Source: Bacteroidota bacterium
GTDB lineage: Bacteria > Bacteroidota > Bacteroidia > Bacteroidales > Lentimicrobiaceae
DNA length: 11,303 nt
Reading direction: 5' to 3'
NCBI GenBank assembly: GCA_023428585.1
Contig: JAEYXG010000337.1
Location: 1 to 11,303 of the forward strand
The position numbers were made by a program, and so were the translations under genes. The first letter of the stretch is position 1. The number at the start of each line of letters is the position of its first letter. Positions 6,938 through 11,303 of the stretch are shown piece after piece. The notes under the pieces were generated by a model. The model was not told the origin of the DNA. It was given only the letters and a program-made list of their open reading frames with translations, and made no database searches.

Positions 6938-7147
6938 TTACGCAAACAAGCCCCATTGCAACTGATCAGTTCCATAACTAATGCCTGTTCTTCCTTTGTT
7001 GTAGTTGTATTCCTGTATGTCCTCACCGTCATCAACCAAAACAGAGATGAGTTGGCCGTTAGTGGGATTTTGTAAAACGGTTACAATGCAAGAAGAGCTT
7101 TTGTAGTCTGTGTATAACAGTCCGGCGACTGTTCCTATCGATTCCAT
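6938..7147 (-). CDS. Hypothetical 69-residue protein, doubtful
   Basis: A short reading frame of unknown family, predicted soluble: MESIGTVAGLLYTDYKSSS, a beta-rich middle (CIVTVLQNPTNGQLISVLVD), an acidic turn (DGEDIQEYNYN) and the end TDQLQWGLFA. The frame is open upstream to an ATG at 7246, but that extension is cysteine-rich and unlike ordinary coding sequence (NIISTLCKLCCCTIKK), so the ATG at 7147 is preferred. No signal peptide, convincing promoter or ribosome site was found. It lies in a gene-poor stretch next to a decayed gene fragment and could be a chance or remnant frame. It converges on the small secreted protein gene, with 48 bases between stops. Confidence 0.35.
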   Translation of the reverse strand: MESIGTVAGLLYTDYKSSSCIVTVLQNPTNGQLISVLVDDGEDIQEYNYNKGRTGISYGTDQLQWGLFA

Positions 7148-7280
7148 ATCTATGTTTTTTATTATCAGGCCTTTAAATTCGTGCTTCTTTATAGTACAAC
7201 AACAAAGTTTACATAAAGTTGATATAATGTTACATAATTTCCACATTCTATAATTTTTACTTGCGCAAGCATATATTTGT

Positions 7281-7436
7281 AAAGTAGAATCTGTTTATCA
7301 ATACTATGTGCAGAAATTCACACCCAGAAGACCGAGAAGTATTTGGTCAAAGAGGAATGTGGGTATAGTTGAACGGTTGATAGCCGAGGGTAAGATTCAG
7401 GCTCCAGACAGCCAAGAAACCCGAAACGCGGAATAA
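7281..7436 (+). pseudogene. Remnant of a YdeI/OmdA-family gene
   Basis: An open stretch in one frame encodes KVESVYQYYVQKF followed by TPRRPRSIWSKRN and VERLIAEGKIQAP, then stops at TAA (7434-7436). This matches the well-conserved centre of the YdeI/OmpD-associated family, whose members carry a Y-Y-x-Q-R/K-F-T-P-R-(x)-S-x-W-S-K-x-N block followed by a V-E-R-L-I-x-E-G-R/K-M segment. The family is about 190-200 residues; only about 50 are left here. Upstream the frame meets a stop at 7251, with no start and no recognisable N-terminal half. Downstream residues diverge before the stop. I read this as a gene relic without function. Identification rests on recalled family motifs, not on a search. 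Confidence 0.7.
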
Positions 7437-7621
7437 AAGAATCAGGGAGATCATAGAGTTGCTCTCACGAAATGAAAAGTTTCATTGATTCTTCTCTATG
7501 TTTGTTTGTCACTAAAGGAGATCAATTAATCAAATTGTAACCACTTTATTGACCATCCCTTCAGGGATTCATTCCAATTGGCTTTTACAAGAGAGATAGA
7601 ATGTTAATAAGATTGGATATA
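7437..7621. other. Non-coding stretch with overlapping short inverted repeats
   Basis: No coding frame is credible between the YdeI remnant and the creD terminator. Three overlapping inverted repeats lie at the left: AAGAATCA/TGATTCTT (7437-7444, 7486-7493), CATAGAG/CTCTATG (7452-7458, 7494-7500) and AATGAAA/TTTCATT (7471-7477, 7480-7486). A small ATCCCT/AGGGAT dyad follows near 7556-7569. Nothing else recognisable was seen. Confidence 0.5.
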
Positions 7622-7655
7622 AAATAAAAAGGGAGGTATTCAACTACCTCCCTTT
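7622..7655 (-). terminator. Strong intrinsic terminator of the creD operon
   Basis: On the minus strand an 11-bp perfect stem (AAAGGGAGGTA, 7655-7645, pairing with TACCTCCCTTT, 7638-7628) with a six-base loop is followed by a run of T with one A (TTTTTATTTT, ending at 7621). It begins 31 bases after the creD stop. Stem, loop and T-tract all fit a rho-independent terminator. Confidence 0.88.
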
Positions 7656-7685
7656 CTAATAACTGAATCTAAAACTACTTCAAAT

Positions 7686-9050
7686 TTATTCCGCCGAAGA
7701 ATCACCTTTTTTGATTGAGCTCAGATCATACCAATTCACTTTACGTGTAATGTACATTGTTAGAGCAAGAATAGAGGTTAATCCTACACTTCCAATAAGC
7801 AGGGCATAATCCTGAATCTGCAGGGTAATGTATACAAATAGATAGGTAAGGCAGAGTACCATTACCAGAACTATTGTTTGCTTTAGATTATTGAGGATTG
7901 TTTTGGAATAGAGTCCAATCATGGTTATCACTGAAACGCTGGAGATGAAATAGGCCAAGTCGAAATTGGAATGCTCAGAAATGGAAATCAGCAAGGTGTA
8001 GAAAAGAACCAACGACAGTCCGATGAGTACATACTGAAATGGGTGGACTCTTTTCTTATTGAATATTTCGACTAAGAAAAACGTTAGAAAAGTCAATGCA
8101 ATTGCCAATAAGGCATATTTGGCTGATCGTGTTGCTTTTTGATAGTCGTTGGCAGGTAGTAGAAGGTCGACACCGAAGGCACTGTTTTGCATACTTTGAA
8201 AATGCTGGTTTGCGGTCCAAAACTGAGGGTAGTTTCTGTTCAGTTCCAATATCTTATAAGTTGCACTGAATCCTTTTTCATTTACTGTGCGGTCATCCGG
8301 CAGGAATGAACCTGAGAAACTAGGATCCTGCCAGTTGGATGCGAGCTTTACATTTGTTTCTTTACCGAGTGGAATAAAACCTAGATACTGACTTCCCTGA
8401 AGATGAAGATCGAAGGAAAAATCAAAGACATTTGCGACAGGAACATCCGTTATAATATTATTGACAGTAATTCCGGAAGTCACCAGTTCAGGTATCTTTG
8501 AACCCGGCTCAACAGGAATAGCTGTCCCATTCCAGGTAACTTCCACTTTATCCTTTATACCACGCAAGTCTGAGATGTTTATTGTAAGGAATGCTTCATT
8601 CCACAAAAGTTCATACTGGTTTAGGTCAGCCAGGTAATCTTCCAGTCCGGTAAAACTACCTTTAAAAGAGACTTTTGAATCATATACCACAACCTTATAA
8701 ATTCCCCGGTAGAGTGATTGAGGTTCAACATTAGCATCAACAGTGAGCATGGATGGCAGAATATGCACCTCTTCCCTCACTGATCTGGTCTTACCATCCT
8801 CAAGTACTTGTTTATTGTATGGTATGGTTAAAATAGGTCCGTATAAATACTGTTCATTTGCCCATTTATCACTAACCTCCTTTATGGCTGATTCGCGCAA
8901 AGCATCTCTTTCACTAATGAGAGAACGGACAAATTCCATTGGAATCATGAGTAGTAGCATAAGGATGAAGATGGATACCAGCTTTAAGGTTACCGATTGA
9001 CGAATAAAGTGACTAATTGTTTCAATAAATGATTTTTCATGAGTTTCCAT
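7686..9050 (-). CDS. creD: CreD-family inner-membrane protein
   Basis: A 454-residue member of the CreD family, close to the family's usual 440-460 residues. It has an N-terminal membrane helix at about 24-43 followed by the conserved family start SERDALRESAIKEVSDKWANEQYLYGP (about 46-72). A large periplasmic beta-rich domain spans about 72-305 and includes YPQFWTANQ-like residues near 274-282. Five C-terminal helices lie at about 311-331, 338-356, 364-382, 391-411 and 415-434, ending with a charged cytoplasmic tail. CreD in enterobacteria is induced by the CreBC two-component system and affects envelope stability and colicin or beta-lactam responses; its biochemical activity is unknown. Here there is no creBC. 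Instead creD follows a winged-helix regulator gene after 87 bases, and a copy of the operon's operator lies in that gap. The start at 9050 is well placed for the first helix. Confidence 0.92.
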   Translation of the reverse strand: METHEKSFIETISHFIRQSVTLKLVSIFILMLLLMIPMEFVRSLISERDALRESAIKEVSDKWANEQYLYGPILTIPYNKQVLEDGKTRSVREEVHILPSMLTVDANVEPQSLYRGIYKVVVYDSKVSFKGSFTGLEDYLADLNQYELLWNEAFLTINISDLRGIKDKVEVTWNGTAIPVEPGSKIPELVTSGITVNNIITDVPVANVFDFSFDLHLQGSQYLGFIPLGKETNVKLASNWQDPSFSGSFLPDDRTVNEKGFSATYKILELNRNYPQFWTANQHFQSMQNSAFGVDLLLPANDYQKATRSAKYALLAIALTFLTFFLVEIFNKKRVHPFQYVLIGLSLVLFYTLLISISEHSNFDLAYFISSVSVITMIGLYSKTILNNLKQTIVLVMVLCLTYLFVYITLQIQDYALLIGSVGLTSILALTMYITRKVNWYDLSSIKKGDSSAE

Positions 9051-9093
9051 AATGATGAATTTGATTAGTTAAAGCCTGTTTAAGATATAGATT

Positions 9094-9115
9094 AAAAGTA
9101 CTTTGCATTTCAAAG
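9094..9115 (-). promoter_or_regulatory. Second operator-like copy, upstream of creD
   Basis: On the minus strand this reads CTTTG-N5-CAAAGTACTTTT, identical at 19 of 22 positions to the site at 10051-10072. It contains the dyad ACTTTG-N5-CAAAGT plus the 10-bp palindrome AAAGTACTTT. It lies 43 bases before the creD start. A weak -7-like GAACTTTG overlaps its upstream edge, without a matching TTG. Confidence 0.65.
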
Positions 9116-9137
9116 TTCCAAGTTAAAAAAAATATAG

Positions 9138-9437
9138 TTATTTCTGCGAATCTATCAATTGCTCAAGTGCTTTGAGATGTTCATCGAAGGCTCTTTTACC
9201 CACTTTAGTCAGGAGGTATTTGGTATTTGGTTTCTTGCCAATAAATGACTTCTCAACGGTTATATACTCCTCTTTTTCCAACGCTTTCAGGTGACTTGCC
9301 AGATTTCCATCAGTCAAATCAAGATACTCCTTGAGGGCATTGAAATCAATCATGTCATTGACAGCCAATACCGACATGATGCCGAGGCGTATGCGGCTTT
9401 CAAAAGCTTTATTTAAACCATTTATAGATATTTTCAC
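9138..9437 (-). CDS. Winged-helix transcriptional regulator of the creD operon
   Basis: A 99-residue, single-domain DNA-binding protein of the small winged-helix group (HTH_34-like, related to MarR/ArsR folds). Helix 1 covers about 8-26. The helix-turn-helix is FNALKEYLDLTDGNLASHLKALEKEEY at 32-58, and the wing lies at about 59-77 (ITVEKSFIGKKPNTKYLLT). A C-terminal helix, 80-97 (KRAFDEHLKALEQLIDSQ), probably makes the dimer. No metal-binding cysteines or ligand domain are present. It starts with GTG at 9437, overlapping the stop of the preceding gene (GTGA), with AGGAG six bases before. It most likely controls this operon by binding the two matching operator sites. That link is inferred from position and symmetry, not shown. 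Confidence 0.9.
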   Translation of the reverse strand: MKISINGLNKAFESRIRLGIMSVLAVNDMIDFNALKEYLDLTDGNLASHLKALEKEEYITVEKSFIGKKPNTKYLLTKVGKRAFDEHLKALEQLIDSQK

Positions 9438-10048
9438 TTTACGCTCCTAAACATGTATATACCATAGATTATATGCACTACGCCGAATCCAAATGCCCAG
9501 ATAAGCAATGAATATTCAATAAAGAAGCATGAAATTAATCCCAGAGTCAACTGGACTAAACCAAGGATTTTTACAGCTCTATAAGTGAAATTACCGCCGT
9601 TGTATAAAGCCAGACCATAGAAGATAAGCATTAATGGTATCACTAAACCAATCAATCCCGCAGCAGCAACAGCAAGAATAAGAATTCCACCGGCTAATAA
9701 CGGGACAGCCAAGTTTACCAAAAGCTTCTTTGAAATAGCATTCCATGCTCTCTCTCCTTTGCTTCGTGCCTTTCTATATGAGTCAAGAAAAGCTGTGCCA
9801 AGAGCTAATGACAGTACAAGTAATGATAATAGGAAAACATTGAGAAAGTCGGGAATGGGTTCAAATAAACCATAAGCCATATAGGTTGGGTTAAAGAGGA
9901 ATACCTTCCAGGCAATGTAAGCCCCCGACAATGCATAAACACCTGCCATGATTCCCGACCAACCGGAGAGGGACAAGAATTTGGAGGAACGCTCCATCAT
10001 AGAGCGAATTTCGGCAATATCCCTGATATAATCTTTTTCTTCTTTCAT
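9434..10048 (-). CDS. Polytopic membrane protein, first gene of the creD operon
   Basis: A 204-residue inner-membrane protein without a named function. A charged cytoplasmic start (MKEEKDYIRDIAEIRSMMER) is followed by six predicted membrane helices at about 27-47, 68-88, 108-128, 131-149, 158-178 and 180-200, with a basic loop (DSYRKARSKGERAW) near 89-102. The N-terminal pattern RSMMERSSKFLSLSGWSG is familiar from Bacteroidota proteins encoded next to winged-helix regulators and CreD. It overlaps the regulator gene by four bases, so the two are translated together. It could act as a membrane sensor, or as the partner whose state the regulator reports, but nothing in the sequence proves that. 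The start at 10048 lies two bases from the operator and about 13 bases from the expected transcription start. Confidence 0.85.
   Translation of the reverse strand: MKEEKDYIRDIAEIRSMMERSSKFLSLSGWSGIMAGVYALSGAYIAWKVFLFNPTYMAYGLFEPIPDFLNVFLLSLLVLSLALGTAFLDSYRKARSKGERAWNAISKKLLVNLAVPLLAGGILILAVAAAGLIGLVIPLMLIFYGLALYNGGNFTYRAVKILGLVQLTLGLISCFFIEYSLLIWAFGFGVVHIIYGIYMFRSVK
9444..9448 (-). promoter_or_regulatory. Shine-Dalgarno site for the GTG-initiated regulator gene
   Basis: AGGAG on the minus strand lies six bases before the GTG at 9437, inside the last codons of the upstream gene. Strong Shine-Dalgarno sites are uncommon in Bacteroidota. Here it supports a GTG start and coupled translation at the GTGA overlap. 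Confidence 0.6.
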
Positions 10049-10050
10049 TG

Positions 10051-10072
10051 AAAAGTACTTTGCGCTGCAAAG
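10051..10072 (-). promoter_or_regulatory. Operator-like palindrome over the creD operon transcription start
   Basis: On the minus strand the site reads CTTTG-N5-CAAAGTACTTTT. Its core CTTTGCAGCGCAAAG is a dyad with perfect six-base arms, and it is followed by the palindrome AAAGTACTTT. It overlaps the -7 box and the predicted transcription start and ends two bases before the start codon, where a bound protein would block transcription. A near-identical copy lies at 9094-9115. Confidence 0.7.
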
Positions 10073-10098
10073 CTAATACAATAAATGACAGAAAGCAA
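10068..10098 (-). promoter_or_regulatory. Promoter of the creD operon
   Basis: On the minus strand TTG (10098-10096), 20 bases, then TAGCTTTG (10075-10068): a perfect match to the Bacteroidota promoter pattern. The CTTTG of the -7 box is also the first half-site of the operator, so polymerase and repressor would compete. The transcription start should be near 10061. Confidence 0.75.
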
Positions 10099-10117
10099 GA
10101 GAAAGTAAAAAAATATT

Positions 10118-10687
10118 TCAGACTTTTAATTTACCGCGGAAACCCCTGACAGCGTAGTAAGAGTCAGCGCCATTATGATAAAGGAATACATGGTTATATC
10201 GTCGATCACAGTAAAGGGCACCGCCAAGATCTCTAATTTTTGCCGGGGTTTTCACCCAACTGGACGTTTTCGTATCAAAATTTCCCAACTGCTGTAGTTC
10301 CCGATATTGTTCTTCGGTTAAGAGTTCGATGCCCATTGATGCTGCCATATTCAAAGCGCTGTCCTGAGGTTTATGTTCCTTCCTGTCCTCCAATGCTACA
10401 TGGTCATAACAGATGCTTCTACGGCCTTTTGGTGTTTCTGCCGAGCAATCATAGAATATGAATTCACCTGCACTGCTATCATAACCTACCACATCAGGTT
10501 CACCACCTGTTCTTTCCATTTCATAAAGAGACCACAACTTTTCAGGATTGGCTTCCAGTTTAGCTTGCAACTTCGACCATTCCAACCCAGCATGGCGGTT
10601 CATCTGTTTCTCAAAACGGGCTTTCAATATACTGAGTAGCTCCTTTTGTTGTTCGGGCGACAGCATCATTCTTGACATAACATTCAA
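10118..10687 (-). CDS. DUF4256 family protein
   Basis: A 189-residue soluble protein matching the DUF4256 family across its full length. Recognised blocks are GGEPDVV at 61-67, DCSAETPKGRRSICYD at 80-95, RKEHKP at 102-107, MGIELLTEEQYRELQQLG at 118-135, FDTKTSSWVKTP at 137-148, LGGALYCDRRYNHVFLYHNGA at 154-174 and YYAVRGFRG at 177-185. The biochemical function of the family is unknown. The strong conservation of charged and aromatic residues suggests an enzyme or ligand-binding protein, but none is established. The true start may be Met1, Met4, Met7 or Met8, since several ATGs crowd the first eight codons and none has a ribosome site. It follows the DUF1801 gene by 31 bases on the same strand and is probably co-transcribed with it. 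Confidence 0.9.
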   Translation of the reverse strand: MNVMSRMMLSPEQQKELLSILKARFEKQMNRHAGLEWSKLQAKLEANPEKLWSLYEMERTGGEPDVVGYDSSAGEFIFYDCSAETPKGRRSICYDHVALEDRKEHKPQDSALNMAASMGIELLTEEQYRELQQLGNFDTKTSSWVKTPAKIRDLGGALYCDRRYNHVFLYHNGADSYYAVRGFRGKLKV

Positions 10688-10718
10688 GGAGGATTAGTAT
10701 TCATTAACACATTATAGT

Positions 10719-11135
10719 CTAGTAGTCAAAGTGATCTGCTTTAACAGCGGCATCTATCAGTTGCTTCAAAACATCCGGGTCAACATCATCCAACTTATTA
10801 ATATAAAGACAACCGACACCGGTTTTATGTTTACCCAACTTCTTCAAAAAAGCATCATACTTCTTAATATCACCGGTGAGATACAATGAAAGATTGGCTT
10901 TACGGGGAGAGAAGCCTATACGCAGCCACTCTACTTCCCTGCCTGTTTTAGGACTTTTTACTATGATTTTACCAAAGCCTATAAGTGTAGCTCCCCACAT
11001 TTTAGGTTCTTCACCACTTGCCTTCTGCATCACTTTTAATAATTTAAAACTGTCGATGCGTTTTTTAGCATCTTCAACAGAATTGATAAAATCCTCCACG
11101 CTGGCAGCGTTTTGTTTTGTTTTTATTTCGACCAT
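10719..11135 (-). CDS. DUF1801 (YdhG-like) domain protein
   Basis: A 138-residue soluble protein of the DUF1801 family, which has a frataxin/CyaY-like alpha-beta fold. It shows an N-terminal helical part with SVEDFINSVEDAKKRIDSFKLL (12-33), the signature PKMWGATLIGFGKI (44-57), a central WLRIGFSPRKANLSLYL (70-86), and KLGKHKTGVGCLYINKLDDVD (99-119) with a closing helix. This is the usual length for the short Bacteroidota version. The function is unsettled; members have been linked to iron handling or small-molecule binding only by fold. The ATG at 11135 is well supported by the family start (MxEIKTKxNxASVEDF). It lies 42 bases after the histidine-kinase stop and 31 bases before DUF4256, all on the same strand. 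Confidence 0.9.
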   Translation of the reverse strand: MVEIKTKQNAASVEDFINSVEDAKKRIDSFKLLKVMQKASGEEPKMWGATLIGFGKIIVKSPKTGREVEWLRIGFSPRKANLSLYLTGDIKKYDAFLKKLGKHKTGVGCLYINKLDDVDPDVLKQLIDAAVKADHFDY

Positions 11136-11177
11136 TTGAAATTGGTATTTATTTAATTTGGGTTAATAATGAACTGA

Positions 11178-11303
11178 TTACTGGTTATTTTGCCTGATGG
11201 GTAATAGGATATGAAAAACAGCACCGGTACCAGGGCTGCCGGTGGCTGATATATTACCCTTATGCCTGTGGACAATCCGCTTGCACAATGCCAGGCCTAA
11301 CCC
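11178..11303 (-). CDS. Sensor histidine kinase, C-terminal 41 codons (cut by window edge)
   Basis: The last part of a two-component sensor kinase ATPase domain. The frame entering from the right edge reads GLGLALCKRIVHRHKG, the G2 box and following helix of the HATPase_c fold, then ISATGSPGTGAVFHILLP, the closing strand pair (G-x-G-A/T-x-F-x-I-x-L-P), and stops at 11178. The G2 box glycines that shape the ATP lid are intact. The sensor region, the DHp histidine and the N and G1 boxes lie outside the window, so its signal and partner regulator cannot be told. It precedes the DUF1801 gene on the same strand. There is no receiver domain after the ATPase, so it is not a C-terminal hybrid kinase. 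Confidence 0.88.
   Translation of the reverse strand, partial: GLGLALCKRIVHRHKGNISATGSPGTGAVFHILLPIRQNNQ

Noticed and set aside
7272..7279. TATATTTG, a perfect -7 box on the plus strand.
   Set aside because: No TTG lies 19-21 bases upstream and only a gene remnant follows; likely chance in AT-rich DNA.
7306..7368. A 20-codon plus-strand frame starting MCRNSH, recalling the MC- start of SRAP peptidases.
   Set aside because: It lacks the family sequence after the second residue, and the same DNA in another frame clearly encodes the YdeI motif.
10685..10692. AAGGAGG on the plus strand near the DUF4256 start, looking like a strong ribosome site.
   Set aside because: It is on the opposite strand to the gene, and no plus-strand start codon with a credible frame follows at a suitable distance.

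Overview
The window looks like chromosomal DNA of a Bacteroidota bacterium, roughly 40% GC and probably free-living or environmental. Three lines of evidence agree. A large secreted protein carries PKD modules and a C-terminal type IX secretion (T9SS) sorting domain. Several promoters fit the Bacteroidota pattern TTG-N19-21-TAnnTTTG. Most starts lack a strong Shine-Dalgarno sequence. I saw no phage, transposase, CRISPR or RNA gene.

Layout, left to right. (1) 1-428, minus: the first 143 codons of thioredoxin reductase (trxB) with its own promoter. (2) 635-823, plus: a 62-residue two-helix membrane protein, followed by a hairpin terminator. (3) 910-1797, minus: an intracellular leucine-rich-repeat protein whose N-terminal half contains a short J-domain-like HPD segment. 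(4) 2030-6219, minus: a three-gene unit of ECF sigma factor, a protein with a cytoplasmic start, one membrane helix and a beta-barrel-like C-terminus, and a T9SS-exported PKD protein. The first two genes overlap by ATGA and the third follows after 36 bases. (5) 6443-6889, plus and divergent from the sigma gene: a small secreted or outer-membrane barrel protein; its likely start is well inside the longest open frame. (6) 6890-7685: a gene-poor stretch with one doubtful small ORF, a decayed fragment of a YdeI/OmdA-family gene, several inverted repeats and a strong terminator. (7) 7686-10048, minus: a polytopic membrane protein, a winged-helix regulator and CreD. The same operator-like sequence lies at the operon promoter and again just upstream of creD. 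(8) 10118-11303, minus: a DUF4256 protein, a DUF1801 protein and the C-terminal tail of a sensor histidine kinase.

How the genes may work together. The sigma factor, membrane-barrel protein and PKD protein look like an envelope-signalling unit that controls a surface or secreted product. The creD operon looks self-regulated: its winged-helix protein is the obvious candidate to bind the two matching operator sites, one of which covers the -7 box of the operon promoter. Both are inferences from sequence and gene order. The operator pair is the most concrete new regulatory signal I found in this window.
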